From the NCBI RefSeq assembly GCF_021764745.1, contig NZ_JAETXX010000001.1:434001-498000 (forward strand): DNA of 64,000 nt. Direction: 5' to 3'. The first letter of the stretch is position 1, and each line of letters opens with the position of its first letter. The translations under genes were made by a program, and so were the position numbers. The stretch comes from Joostella atrarenae. Lineage in GTDB: Bacteria > Bacteroidota > Bacteroidia > Flavobacteriales > Flavobacteriaceae. The notes under the pieces were generated by a model. It saw only the letters and a program-made list of their open reading frames with translations. It searched no databases and had not been told where the DNA came from. Below are positions 26,511 to 35,541 of the stretch, piece by piece.

Positions 26511-28121
26511 TCAAACCAAAGGACCGCCGTCCTTTGTCTCTTTATTAGCATAAGACGCATACTTTTTAAAGTTATCTTTAAAAGCTGCTGCTAACTGATG
26601 TGCTTTTTCATAATAACCCACATCATTATTCCATGTTTTTCTTGAACTCAATATTTCATCTGGCACATTAGGACAAGTCCTAGGCTGTGCTAAACCAAAT
26701 ACCGAGTGAATATGATAATTCTCTTTATTTATCTCTCCTAATTCGTTGTTCATTGCGGCAGTAATCATTGCGCGCGTATATTTTAAAGCCATACGCTTTC
26801 CTACACCATAAGGACCGCCAGTCCAACCTGTATTAATTAGCCATACATTTACATTAGACTCCTTCATTTTCTCACTTAGCATCTCAGCATAGGCTGTTGG
26901 GTGTAATGGCATAAAAGGCGCTCCAAAACACGCAGAAAACGATGGCACTGGCTCATTAACTCCTGCTTCTGTACCAGCTACTTTTGCTGTATATCCAGAA
27001 ATAAAATGATAAGCTGCTTGACCGGGTGTTAACTTAGCTATTGGAGGTAAAACTCCAAATGCATCAGCAGTTAAGAAAAATATATTCTTAGGAGTAGTTC
27101 CTACAGATGGTTTCTGTATGTTTTTAATATGATTTATTGGGTAACTAACTCTTGTATTTTGAGTAATTGAAGTATCATTAAAATCAACTTCCCCATTTGC
27201 ATCTAAAATAACATTTTCTAGAAGTGCTCCTTTCTTAATAGCGCCATAAATATCTGGCTCATTTTCTTCTGATAGATTGATTACTTTAGCGTAACAACCT
27301 CCTTCGAAATTAAATACACTATCATTTTTTGTCCATCCATGCTCATCATCTCCTATAAGTTTACGCTTAGGATCTGCTGAAAGTGTAGTTTTACCCGTAC
27401 CAGAAAGACCAAAGAAAATAGAAGTATCTCCTTCTGGCCCTACATTTGCACTACAGTGCATTGGTAAGGTGTTTTGATATACAGGAAGTAGGAAGTTTAA
27501 AGCTGAAAAAATCCCTTTTTTAATCTCACCAGTATAACCAGTTCCTCCAATAAGAACAACTTTCTTTGTGAAATTAAGAATAGCAAAATTCTCTTGTCTT
27601 GTTCCATCAGTAGCAGGATCTGCTTTAAATCCAGGCGCATTGATAACTGTCCATTCTGCATTAAAGTTTTCTAACTCGCTATTTTTAGGTCGTAGAAACA
27701 TATTATAAGCAAATAGATTGCTCCATGGATATTCATTGATAACACGAATATTTAGCTTGTAATTCTCTTCTGCACAAGCGTAGCAATCGCGAACATAAAG
27801 TTCCTTTTCCGATAAGTAATTGGTAACTTTTTCTTGAAGGGCGTCAAATTTATCAGCATCAAAAGGTAGATTTATATCTCCCCACCATACTTTATCATTT
27901 GTAATGTCATCTTTTACAATAAATCGATCTTTAGGAGATCGTCCTGTAAATTTACCAGTATTAATAGCTAAAGCTCCAGAAGAGGCTTCTTTCCCCATCC
28001 CTTTTTCTAAAGTGATGGCGTGCAATTCTTCAGGACTTAATTGATAATTAACCTTGGCATTTAGAATTCCGTACTTTTTTAACGAAATCGTTTGCGTAAC
28101 AAGTGTTTTGTCCACCGTCAT
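26511..28121 (-). CDS. pckA: Phosphoenolpyruvate carboxykinase (ATP)
   Basis: The 536-residue protein has the ATP-type PEPCK signatures: an Arg-rich substrate loop GRSPKDRFIV near residues 54-63, the P-loop GLSGTGKTTLS near 236-246 and the kinase-2 motif GDDEHGW shortly after. It converts oxaloacetate and ATP to phosphoenolpyruvate and CO2 in gluconeogenesis. Length is standard. It is monocistronic, with a well-formed promoter upstream (28150-28178, minus strand) and a shared terminator downstream. Confidence 0.97.
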   Translation of the reverse strand: MTVDKTLVTQTISLKKYGILNAKVNYQLSPEELHAITLEKGMGKEASSGALAINTGKFTGRSPKDRFIVKDDITNDKVWWGDINLPFDADKFDALQEKVTNYLSEKELYVRDCYACAEENYKLNIRVINEYPWSNLFAYNMFLRPKNSELENFNAEWTVINAPGFKADPATDGTRQENFAILNFTKKVVLIGGTGYTGEIKKGIFSALNFLLPVYQNTLPMHCSANVGPEGDTSIFFGLSGTGKTTLSADPKRKLIGDDEHGWTKNDSVFNFEGGCYAKVINLSEENEPDIYGAIKKGALLENVILDANGEVDFNDTSITQNTRVSYPINHIKNIQKPSVGTTPKNIFFLTADAFGVLPPIAKLTPGQAAYHFISGYTAKVAGTEAGVNEPVPSFSACFGAPFMPLHPTAYAEMLSEKMKESNVNVWLINTGWTGGPYGVGKRMALKYTRAMITAAMNNELGEINKENYHIHSVFGLAQPRTCPNVPDEILSSRKTWNNDVGYYEKAHQLAAAFKDNFKKYASYANKETKDGGPLV

Positions 28122-28149
28122 TTTATTGTATTGTTGTTAGTAGCTAGCA

Positions 28150-28178
28150 CAAATGTAAAAAAAATATCCAACTACAAC
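28150..28178 (-). promoter_or_regulatory. pckA promoter (TTG-N18-TACATTTG)
   Basis: On the minus strand, TTG (28178-28176) and TACATTTG (28157-28150) are separated by 18 bp. This matches the Bacteroidota -33/-7 promoter form, and it ends 28 bp before the pckA ATG. Confidence 0.6.
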
Positions 28179-28260
28179 GTTTGAGTTTAGAGTTTTTTAT
28201 CAATTTATGAGCATATTTAACGCTAAAGCAAAATTTTACTTAACGTTTATCAAAAAAGTA

Positions 28261-28650
28261 TCAATTAATCTTAAGGCGGATGAATTTAAAGATTAAAATT
28301 CCCCAAGAGATAATAAGCAGTGTTCCACCAATTGGAGTAACAAAACCTATCTTTTTAAAATCGAAAGAAGTTAATGCATTGGTTGCCAATCCATATATAG
28401 AACCTGAAAATAAAATAATTCCTATTACAACAAGATAGAGGATGGTGTTTTTTGTACCATTACTTAAAAAAGAGCTCCCTCCAACAAATAGAAGAAGTAA
28501 CGCGTGGTACATTTGGTATTTTACACCTGTTTCAAACGTTTTTATTGCTTCAGCATCTAACGCATTTTTCAACGCATGAGCTCCAAAAGCACCTAATATC
28601 ACTGCTAAACATCCTAATACTGCTCCTGCAACTAATAATCCCTTATTCAT
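28261..28650 (-). CDS. DUF423 small membrane protein
   Basis: The 129-residue protein has four hydrophobic helices and the DUF423 signature: GAFGAHALKNAL (residues 22-33), then FETGVKYQMYHALLLL and a late GFVTPIGGTLLIISWG. The family is widespread (YgdD in E. coli) and located in the inner membrane; its function is not established. It stands alone between pckA and the saccharopine dehydrogenase-like gene, transcribed divergently from the latter. Confidence 0.9.
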   Translation of the reverse strand: MNKGLLVAGAVLGCLAVILGAFGAHALKNALDAEAIKTFETGVKYQMYHALLLLFVGGSSFLSNGTKNTILYLVVIGIILFSGSIYGLATNALTSFDFKKIGFVTPIGGTLLIISWGILIFKFIRLKIN

Positions 28651-28726
28651 AATTCTTTAGTTATTTAATTGTTATACTTATAACATTTTAATACATTAGT
28701 GTGAAATAATTATATATAATTCTCTT

Positions 28727-30097
28727 ATGCGTACTATCTTATTAATCGGTGCTGGAAAATCAACTTCCTATTTGCTTAAGTTTTTAATTGAAAAAGCAAA
28801 TACGGAAAAGCTACATATTCTAGTGGGGGACATCAATTTAGACAATGCTAAAAGCTTGCTTAAAGAACAGCCCAATTGCACTGCCATAAAATTAGATATT
28901 TTTAACGAAGAGGAAAGGAAAAATGCTATAAAAAAAGCAGACTTGGTAATCTCTATGCTGCCGGCAAGATATCATATAGAAGTTGCTAAAGACTGTTTAT
29001 TGTATGATAAAAATATGGTTACAGCTTCTTATGTAAGTAAAGAAATGGAAGCTTTGGATGATGAGGTAAAAAAGAAAGGACTTATTTTTTTAAATGAAAT
29101 AGGGGTAGATCCAGGGATAGATCATATGAGTGCCATGAAAGTGCTAGATAATATTAGAAACAAAGGTGGCAAGGTAATATTGTTTGAATCTTTTACTGGC
29201 GGATTAGTAGCTCCAGAAAGCGACACCAATTTATGGAATTATAAGTTTACTTGGAACCCTCGTAATGTTGTTGTAGCAGGGCAGGGCGGTGCAGCTATGT
29301 TTATCCAAGAAGGGAATTATAAATACATACCATATCATAAACTTTTTAGGAGAACAGAATTTTTAGAGATTGAGGGTTATGGAAAGTTTGAAGGCTATGC
29401 AAACCGAGATTCTTTAAAATATAGAACTGCTTATGGCCTAGATGATGTGTTAACATTATACCGTGGAACCATCCGTAGAGTTGGTTTTTCTAAAGCTTGG
29501 AATATGTTTGTTCAATTAGGGATGACAGACGATACTTTCACTATTAAAGAGTCTGAAAACATGTCTTATCGTCAATTTGTAAATTCCTTTTTACCATATT
29601 CACCTACCGATGCGGTGGAATTGAAACTGCGCCATTACTTAAAGATAGATCAAGATGATATTATGTGGGATAAATTAATGGAGCTCGATTTATTTGATGA
29701 TACAAAAAAGATAGGAATAAAAAATGCAACGCCTGCTCAAGCATTACAAAAGATCTTAGAGGATCATTGGTTACTCGATGAAACCGATAAAGATATGATT
29801 GTAATGTATCATAAATTCGGATATATTTTAGATGGTAAAAAGCATCAAATAGATTCGAGTATGGTTACTATTGGTAAAGACAAAACGTATACAGCTATGT
29901 CAAAAACTGTAGGATTACCACTAGGAATCGCAGCATTAAAAATTTTAAATAAAGAGATTACTGCAACTGGAGTTGTAATTCCTATTCATAAGGATATTTA
30001 TGAGCCTGTTTTATCAGAATTAGAAAATCACGATATTAAGTTCATTGAAAAAGATGTTCCATACATGGGTTACAATCCTAATAACGTAGCTGGATAA
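28727..30097 (+). CDS. Saccharopine dehydrogenase-like oxidoreductase
   Basis: The 456-residue protein begins with a Rossmann motif ILLIGAGKSTSYLL. It continues with the saccharopine reductase pattern: VISMLPARYHIEVAKDC, ASYVSKEMEALDDE and EIGVDPGIDHMSAM (residues about 83-140, read in parts). These match the LYS9-type enzyme that handles saccharopine in lysine metabolism. In bacteria the family also includes carboxynorspermidine synthase, so the exact substrate is open. It has its own upstream gap and convergent neighbour DUF1801. Confidence 0.88.
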   Translation: MRTILLIGAGKSTSYLLKFLIEKANTEKLHILVGDINLDNAKSLLKEQPNCTAIKLDIFNEEERKNAIKKADLVISMLPARYHIEVAKDCLLYDKNMVTASYVSKEMEALDDEVKKKGLIFLNEIGVDPGIDHMSAMKVLDNIRNKGGKVILFESFTGGLVAPESDTNLWNYKFTWNPRNVVVAGQGGAAMFIQEGNYKYIPYHKLFRRTEFLEIEGYGKFEGYANRDSLKYRTAYGLDDVLTLYRGTIRRVGFSKAWNMFVQLGMTDDTFTIKESENMSYRQFVNSFLPYSPTDAVELKLRHYLKIDQDDIMWDKLMELDLFDDTKKIGIKNATPAQALQKILEDHWLLDETDKDMIVMYHKFGYILDGKKHQIDSSMVTIGKDKTYTAMSKTVGLPLGIAALKILNKEITATGVVIPIHKDIYEPVLSELENHDIKFIEKDVPYMGYNPNNVAG

Positions 30098-30130
30098 ACA
30101 AATATCAAAAAGCTTTATTCGTTATTAATT

Positions 30131-30514
30131 TTAGTCTTTTAATAAATTCATTCGGTAGCTAATCATTTCTTTAATTAGTGTTTTTGGCAGTGGTTTATTT
30201 ATAGGGAACTGCACAGAGCCTTTTCCTTTTTTAAATCCGATTAATGCGGAATCAAATTTTTCCATTGTTGTTGGATGAGGATACAATCCTACATGATTTT
30301 TATAGCCTGCAATCATAATTTGCTGTTCTCTTTTACCTCCCTTTATCAATGCATAGGCTGGAATATTATAATTTATTAATTCTGTAGCATCTGGTGCAAC
30401 TTCTAAAATACATTCCCTTAATTCTCTTAGGACTTGCTTGGTTTCTTTAGGCAAAGCATCAAAATAAGCTTCCACCGTAATTAATGCCTTTTCATCATTA
30501 TTTTTATCATTCAT
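30131..30514 (-). CDS. DUF1801 (YdhG-like) protein
   Basis: The 127-residue cytoplasmic protein matches DUF1801: VEAYFDALPKETKQVLRELR near the N-terminus, APDATELINYNIPAY in the middle (the ExxxYxxPxY-like core), MIAGYKNHVGLYP, and a terminal KGKGSVQFPINKPLP block. B. subtilis YdhG is described as a frataxin-like iron chaperone; whether this distant member is one is uncertain. It converges with the saccharopine dehydrogenase-like gene. Confidence 0.85.
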   Translation of the reverse strand: MNDKNNDEKALITVEAYFDALPKETKQVLRELRECILEVAPDATELINYNIPAYALIKGGKREQQIMIAGYKNHVGLYPHPTTMEKFDSALIGFKKGKGSVQFPINKPLPKTLIKEMISYRMNLLKD

Positions 30515-30619
30515 TTTCAGTAAATTATTTATAATTCATATTTATTTCTTCACATTACATATCATTAAAAATAAATCAAATTCAATTATCTTGCAGCCTA
30601 ATATCAATAAACCGATTTG

Positions 30620-31720
30620 ATGATGAGAATAAGAAATATCTTATTTACCTGCTTTATAGCTTTATTAGCTAGTTGTTCTTCAGTAAAAAATAAACCTACT
30701 GCAGACACAAAATTGAAGTTTTTAGATGAATATATTTTCCCTGCAAGTGTAGTAATTGCAGATGCTGAGGTTGGTGGACTCTCTGGAATTGATAATTATA
30801 AAGACAAATATCTTTTAGTTTGTGACGACTCTAGAAATCCAAGGTTTTATACTGCTGAAATTAATATCAATAATAAGAAAATAGATACCGTTATTTTTAC
30901 TGATGTTACTTTCTTTAAACCTGATGATCCCTTTACTGAAACCACATTTTTAGATTTAGAATCTATCTTATATCATCCTGAAGAAGATGCTGTTTTAGTT
31001 TCTAGTGAAGGTAGTATTAATACTAGTAGAGACCCTTCTATTTTTAAAGTTACGGTAGATGGTAGCTTTGTTAATAGCTATGAAATCCCTTCTTATTTTT
31101 ATGCTGAAAGCGAAGCTAAACCTCGACATAATGGTCTTTTCGAAGGATTGACGAAGAGTGTAGATAATAATGGTTTCTGGGTAGGAACAGAATTACCATT
31201 AGAAACTGATGGAGAAGAGCCAACTACAAAAGAGAATTATTCTCCTGTAAGAATTACCTATTACGATTGGAAATCGGAAAAGCCTAAATTTCAATTTATA
31301 TATCCGCTTGATAAGATTGAAAAAGCACCGAAAGGAGACTTTGCTGTAAACGGACTTTCTGACTTATTTGCGATTTCTGATAAGAAATTTTTAGTATTGG
31401 AGCGTTCCTATTCCTCAGGTTGGGGAGATGAGTCTAACGGACTTAAAATATACGAGGTAGACGCTTCTAAGAGTGAGAATACATTGGATACTCATAACTT
31501 AGCTGAAAACAGATTAAAACCAGTAAGTAAAAAGCTTGCTTTCGATTTAGAAAGCATTAGAAAAGGATTACAAGAGAACACAATTGATAATATCGAAGGG
31601 ATTTGCTACGGACCAACACTTCCAAATGGAAATAAGACTTTGATATTGATTTCCGATAATAATTTTAATTCCTTGAATCCGCAGATAAATCAGTTTTTAT
31701 TATTTGAAATTGTAAAGTAG
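30620..31720 (+). CDS. Exported esterase-like phytase family lipoprotein
   Basis: Start placed at the first ATG (30620); an in-frame TTG at 30617 and an ATG at 30623 are alternatives. The roughly 366-residue protein has a lipoprotein signal peptide ending LLASC. Repeated blade-like segments (GGLSGIDNY, FLDLESILYHP, FEGLTKSVDNNGFWVGTE, DNIEGICYG) match the 'esterase-like activity of phytase' family, a beta-propeller group. It probably acts on phosphate esters or related compounds in the periplasm, but the substrate is unknown. It converges with DUF456. Confidence 0.82.
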   Translation: MMRIRNILFTCFIALLASCSSVKNKPTADTKLKFLDEYIFPASVVIADAEVGGLSGIDNYKDKYLLVCDDSRNPRFYTAEININNKKIDTVIFTDVTFFKPDDPFTETTFLDLESILYHPEEDAVLVSSEGSINTSRDPSIFKVTVDGSFVNSYEIPSYFYAESEAKPRHNGLFEGLTKSVDNNGFWVGTELPLETDGEEPTTKENYSPVRITYYDWKSEKPKFQFIYPLDKIEKAPKGDFAVNGLSDLFAISDKKFLVLERSYSSGWGDESNGLKIYEVDASKSENTLDTHNLAENRLKPVSKKLAFDLESIRKGLQENTIDNIEGICYGPTLPNGNKTLILISDNNFNSLNPQINQFLLFEIVK

Positions 31721-31772
31721 TAAGCATTCAGTTTTTTAAAAAGCAATTAAAAGTTAAAATAGATAATAGTCA

Positions 31773-31831
31773 TGCTAAGTGGAGTCAAAAACAATATCAT
31801 ACTCTGTATGTTTAACTTTCTCTACTTAGCA
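31773..31831. terminator. Nested long-loop hairpin between convergent genes
   Basis: Twelve bases at 31773-31784 pair with 31820-31831 (one G-T wobble). Inside the loop, CATAC (31798-31802) pairs with GTATG (31806-31810) around a 3-nt loop. The structure ends 1 bp before the DUF456 stop. It may terminate both genes or form an RNA element. Confidence 0.4.
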
Positions 31832-31832
31832 C

Positions 31833-32336
31833 TTAAAACAATACACTTTTATACTCCCAGACTTTAGCTACAAAAATTACTAAAAAGGCTAAAGCCACTA
31901 TTAACTTTAAAAAAGTTCCTGTTAAAAAGCCAAGGAAAGATCCAAAAGCTGCTTTTAGTGCTGTTTTACTATCTGCTTTATTTATAAGTTCTCCTATAAA
32001 AGCTCCTACAAAAGGCCATATTACAATTCCGAATAATCCTAGAATTGGAAAAACTATAGACACAATAAGACCAACCGTTGTGCCTATCATTCCATATTTA
32101 CTTCCTCCAAAACGTTTGGTACCAGCAACGGGGATAATATAATCGGCAATAACAACAGCAATGGATATAATAAGAGTTATTCCCAACATCCACCAATCGT
32201 TTGGGATTACTTTTGTAAGATATAATAGTAATAGACCAACCCAACTTATTGGCGCGCCTGGAAGTACAGGTAAAAAGCTACCGAGAATACCTGTTATAAC
32301 ACATAAGAATCCGATAACGACAAGAAAAATATCCAT
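31833..32336 (-). CDS. DUF456 membrane protein
   Basis: The 167-residue protein is almost entirely hydrophobic with four or five helices. It shows the DUF456 pattern: GSFLPVLPGAPISWVGLLLL near residues 22-41, then VADYIIPVAGTKRFGGSKYG and a glycine-rich GPFVGAFIGEL-like segment. The family is of unknown function in the inner membrane. It is read towards the phytase-like gene and away from the BlaI operon. Confidence 0.88.
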   Translation of the reverse strand: MDIFLVVIGFLCVITGILGSFLPVLPGAPISWVGLLLLYLTKVIPNDWWMLGITLIISIAVVIADYIIPVAGTKRFGGSKYGMIGTTVGLIVSIVFPILGLFGIVIWPFVGAFIGELINKADSKTALKAAFGSFLGFLTGTFLKLIVALAFLVIFVAKVWEYKSVLF

Positions 32337-32497
32337 AAGTCTTATTATTTATAAAACTAATATACGGAGTATTTGTTACATTTTTTATAATGCTACACCC
32401 TTCCTATAAAGCTTATAAAAACGTTATATATTCCCTAAAAGTATATACAACATATTACACCGAAAATAAAGAAGATTCATTTTTTATAACTATAAAA

Positions 32498-32511
32498 TTA
32501 GTTTAAACTAA
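32498..32511. promoter_or_regulatory. BlaI-type operator 1 (palindrome)
   Basis: TTAGTTTAAACTAA is a perfect 14-bp palindrome located at the -33 side of the blaI-like promoter. It shares the ACTAA half-site with the next two palindromes. Confidence 0.55.
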
Positions 32512-32521
32512 ATATTTAGTT
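32506..32521. promoter_or_regulatory. BlaI-type operator 2 (palindrome)
   Basis: AACTAAATATTTAGTT is a perfect 16-bp palindrome that overlaps operator 1 by 6 bp and abuts the -7 element. It is the size and symmetry expected for a BlaI/MecI dimer site. Confidence 0.6.
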
Positions 32522-32528
32522 ATATTTG
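32521..32528 (+). promoter_or_regulatory. -7 element of the BlaI operon
   Basis: TATATTTG exactly matches TAnnTTTG, 30 bp before the ATG at 32559, and lies between operators 2 and 3. Confidence 0.55.
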
Positions 32529-32540
32529 TTTTAATAATTC

Positions 32541-32556
32541 AACTAAAAAATTAGTT
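32541..32556. promoter_or_regulatory. BlaI-type operator 3 (inverted repeat)
   Basis: AACTAA and TTAGTT, spaced by AAAA, have the same half-sites and 16-bp span as operator 2. They lie in the leader, 2 bp before the BlaI start codon. Confidence 0.55.
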
Positions 32557-32558
32557 AA

Positions 32559-32918
32559 ATGAAGCAACTTACAAAAGCAGAAGAAGAAGTAATGCACATA
32601 TTATGGCAATTAGAACGTGCCAATGTTGCTGCCATCATAAAAGAATTACCAGACCCGAAGCCGGCATATAATACGGTTTCTACCATTGTAAGAATCTTAG
32701 AAAGTAAAGGTTTTGTTGACCATGAACAGGAAGGGAAGGGATATATTTATTTTCCTCTTACCAAGAAATCAGAATACAGTAATCAATCAATCAACAAATT
32801 GGTTGATGGTTATTTTCAAGGTTCATTTAAAAGTATGGTATCATTTTTTGTAAAGAAAAATGACATCAGTTTAAAAGAAATGGAGGCTATTTTAAAAGAA
32901 ATGGAAAACGAAAAATAG
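32559..32918 (+). CDS. BlaI/MecI/CopY-family repressor
   Basis: The 119-residue protein is a typical BlaI winged helix: LTKAEEEVMHILWQLE (residues 4-19), the recognition region PAYNTVSTIVRILESKGFVDHEQEGKGYIYFPL (about 30-63, read in parts), and a C-terminal dimerisation helix. In this family the repressor is inactivated by proteolysis triggered by a membrane M56 protein. The M56 gene follows after 6 bp. Three palindromes with ACTAA half-sites surround its own promoter, so autorepression is strongly suggested. Confidence 0.93.
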   Translation: MKQLTKAEEEVMHILWQLERANVAAIIKELPDPKPAYNTVSTIVRILESKGFVDHEQEGKGYIYFPLTKKSEYSNQSINKLVDGYFQGSFKSMVSFFVKKNDISLKEMEAILKEMENEK

Positions 32919-32924
32919 ATAATT

Positions 32925-34325
32925 ATGAATTACATTATCCAAACCATCGCATTTCAATTGTTGTTTTTAGTTATTTATGATTTCTTCCTTAAAAAAGAAA
33001 CATTTTTTAACTGGAATCGCGCTTACTTACTGCTAACACCGGCATTATCTATTGTTTTACCGTTTATACAATTAGAGAGTTTTAAAACCACTGTACCTCA
33101 AAATTATGTGTTTTTACTTCCTGAAATAGTACTTACACCAAATAATAATTCAACAACGGTTGTTGAATATTCTCTTGTACCGTCCTTGAATTTTTGGCAA
33201 TGGATGTTGATCTGTGGAAGCTTACTAAGTTTAGTATGGTTTTCGTATAAATTAATACAAATCTATCTTCTTAAAAAGGAAGGCGACACCCGATATTATA
33301 AAAATTATACCCGTATAGCTGTTAATAAAGACGATACTGCATTTTCATTCTTTAAAAATATATTTATAGGGAAATCACTTTTAAAGAAAGAACATCAACA
33401 TATTATAGAGCATGAGTTGGTTCATATCAAAGAAAAACATTCGTTAGATCTTTTATTTTTTGAAGTGTTACGAATATTATTTTGGTTCAATCCACTTATT
33501 TATATCTACCAAGCTAGAATTACCGAATTGCACGAGTTCATCGCCGATGCAAAAACTGTTAAGAACAATAAAAAGGAGCATTATCAACTGTTATTAGAAG
33601 AAGTTTTTAAAACAGAAAGAATCTCCTTCATCAATCAATTTTTTAATCATTCATTAATCAAAAAACGAATCGTTATGTTACAAAAATCAAAATCTAAAAA
33701 AGTATGGAAGCTCAAGTATCTATTAATGATACCATTAGTTGTAGGTATGCTTTTTTATACGTCTTGTGAAAAAGAAGAAGATAGTGTAGTTACAGAAAAA
33801 CAACTTTCTATTGAAGAACAAGTTAAAGAATTACAAGCAGCTATAGAAAGTTCAGATGAAGAATTGTCTCCAGAACTAAAAAAGAAGATATTTTCATTGG
33901 CTCATACAGCACGAAAAAATGATTATACCACTTCTGGTAAATTTGATGCAAGTAAATTTGATGAAGATGACGACATTCCATTTACAGTAATCCCGGTAAA
34001 ACCAATGTTTAAAGATTGTGATGGCGTTTCTGATGAACAACAGTTTGATTGCTTTAAAGAAAAATTAGACAATCATGTAAGAGCTACATTTAAATATCCT
34101 CAAGAAGCACAAGAAGCTGGTATCCAAGGAAGAGTATATGTATTATTTAGGATTAATATAGATGGAACTGTAAGTGTTACAAACTCACGCGCACCATCAG
34201 AAATTTTAGATGCGGAAGCAAGACGTATTATTGAATCTTTACCAACTCTTATTCCTGGAAAAGATGAATCAGGGACTGCACGCCCAGTGACATTTGCATA
34301 TCCTATTGCATTTAAATTGAAATAA
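32925..34325 (+). CDS. M56 (BlaR1-like) membrane metalloprotease fused to a TonB-type C-terminal domain
   Basis: The 466-residue protein has transmembrane helices near 5-22, 34-50 and 90-117. The zinc motif is HELVH (163-167) with a downstream ELHEFIADAK (Glu204 likely ligand), then a helix near 177-197. Another hydrophobic segment around 264-279 ends in TSC. The rest is extracytoplasmic: a Glu-rich linker, a PMFKDCD...DCF segment with Cys365 and Cys376, and a TonB C-terminal-like domain (about 385-466, YPQEAQEAGIQGRVYVLF). BlaR1 proteins sense a ligand outside and cleave or trigger loss of BlaI. Here the sensor is TonB-like rather than penicillin-binding. Confidence 0.9.
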   Translation: MNYIIQTIAFQLLFLVIYDFFLKKETFFNWNRAYLLLTPALSIVLPFIQLESFKTTVPQNYVFLLPEIVLTPNNNSTTVVEYSLVPSLNFWQWMLICGSLLSLVWFSYKLIQIYLLKKEGDTRYYKNYTRIAVNKDDTAFSFFKNIFIGKSLLKKEHQHIIEHELVHIKEKHSLDLLFFEVLRILFWFNPLIYIYQARITELHEFIADAKTVKNNKKEHYQLLLEEVFKTERISFINQFFNHSLIKKRIVMLQKSKSKKVWKLKYLLMIPLVVGMLFYTSCEKEEDSVVTEKQLSIEEQVKELQAAIESSDEELSPELKKKIFSLAHTARKNDYTTSGKFDASKFDEDDDIPFTVIPVKPMFKDCDGVSDEQQFDCFKEKLDNHVRATFKYPQEAQEAGIQGRVYVLFRINIDGTVSVTNSRAPSEILDAEARRIIESLPTLIPGKDESGTARPVTFAYPIAFKLK

Positions 34326-34328
34326 AAG

Positions 34329-35465
34329 ATGCATAAAAACATCATTTATATTTTACTATTTAGCTTTATAAAAGTTGGGGCACAAGCTCCAACTTTTGCT
34401 TCTGCAGAAAATGAATATAAAAAAGGAAATTATGCATCTGCAATAAATTTATATTCTAAAACCCCTACAATAGCATCTCAATTACAAATTGCAAGAGCTT
34501 ATAATGCACTAGGAAATTATGATAAAGCAGAAAAGCAATACCTAGAAACAATAAAATTAGATTCTACATTATTTGTTGCACAGAACGAATTAGGGAAGTT
34601 ATATTTTAAAATTTCAGCTTTTAAAAAAGCTAAAATGGTATATTATAGTTTATTTACAACCGACAAACCAAATCCTTTTTACTTATACCAACTAGGACTC
34701 TTGGAAGACATTGAAGGAAAGCCTTTTCAAGCTATTAGCTTCTTTAAAGAGAGCTATAAATTAGATAGCACAAATATTAAAAATATCTATCAAATAGGGA
34801 AACACCATTTAATACAAAGGCAATTAGATTCGGTTCATAAATATGCTAATATTGGTTTAAAAATAACTCCAAATTCGATTGATTTAAATAATCTTAAAGC
34901 ATTGGCTTATTATAATAATGGAGAAAAGGAACCTGCTATTCCTTATTTCGAAAAACTAATAGAATTAAATCAACACAAAACATATATCTATAAAAATTTA
35001 GCCGAATGTTACCAATTTGTTTGGAAGTATGATGAAGCCTTTGAGTGTTATAAAAAAATAATTGAAATAGATAGTGGTGATCCCGACGGTTATCGTGGTT
35101 TAGGGAAGCTTTATTGGCGCGAAAAAGAATATGATAGTGCTAAAATTAATTATAAAACAGCAATCGCTATTCAAAAAATAAATTTTAATAATGAATACAC
35201 AGCATTGGCACAAATAGCATTGGATGAGAAAGATATAAAACTAGCTATAGATTACTATAAGAAGGCTTATGCTCAAGATGATAAAAACTATTTTACGCTG
35301 TACAATGTTTGTTTTTATTCTGATAAATATTACAAAGATGCCGGTTATAGGCTTCAATTGTTTGAAGATTTTATAGATAAATTTCCAAACAAAAAATTCT
35401 ATAGTGAATATGCAAAAAAAAGAATTTCAGAATTAAAGGAAGAGGTTCATCTTACTGCTAATTAA
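34329..35465 (+). CDS. TPR-repeat protein, exported
   Basis: The 378-residue protein has a short hydrophobic N-terminal signal (IIYILLFSFIKVGAQA). About eight TPR-like repeats follow, for example AYNALGNYDKAEKQYLETIKLDS, read in part. It starts 3 bp after the M56 stop, so it belongs to the BlaI operon. TPR arrays mediate protein-protein contact, so it may form a periplasmic scaffold for the sensor or its lipoprotein partner. No enzymatic domain is visible. Confidence 0.85.
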   Translation: MHKNIIYILLFSFIKVGAQAPTFASAENEYKKGNYASAINLYSKTPTIASQLQIARAYNALGNYDKAEKQYLETIKLDSTLFVAQNELGKLYFKISAFKKAKMVYYSLFTTDKPNPFYLYQLGLLEDIEGKPFQAISFFKESYKLDSTNIKNIYQIGKHHLIQRQLDSVHKYANIGLKITPNSIDLNNLKALAYYNNGEKEPAIPYFEKLIELNQHKTYIYKNLAECYQFVWKYDEAFECYKKIIEIDSGDPDGYRGLGKLYWREKEYDSAKINYKTAIAIQKINFNNEYTALAQIALDEKDIKLAIDYYKKAYAQDDKNYFTLYNVCFYSDKYYKDAGYRLQLFEDFIDKFPNKKFYSEYAKKRISELKEEVHLTAN

Positions 35466-35541
35466 TAAAAATAGCAGCTAAAGCTTCATTTTTTCCCAAT
35501 TACCCTAAAAAAATTGTAATTTTCGGCTTTAAAGTATTTTC

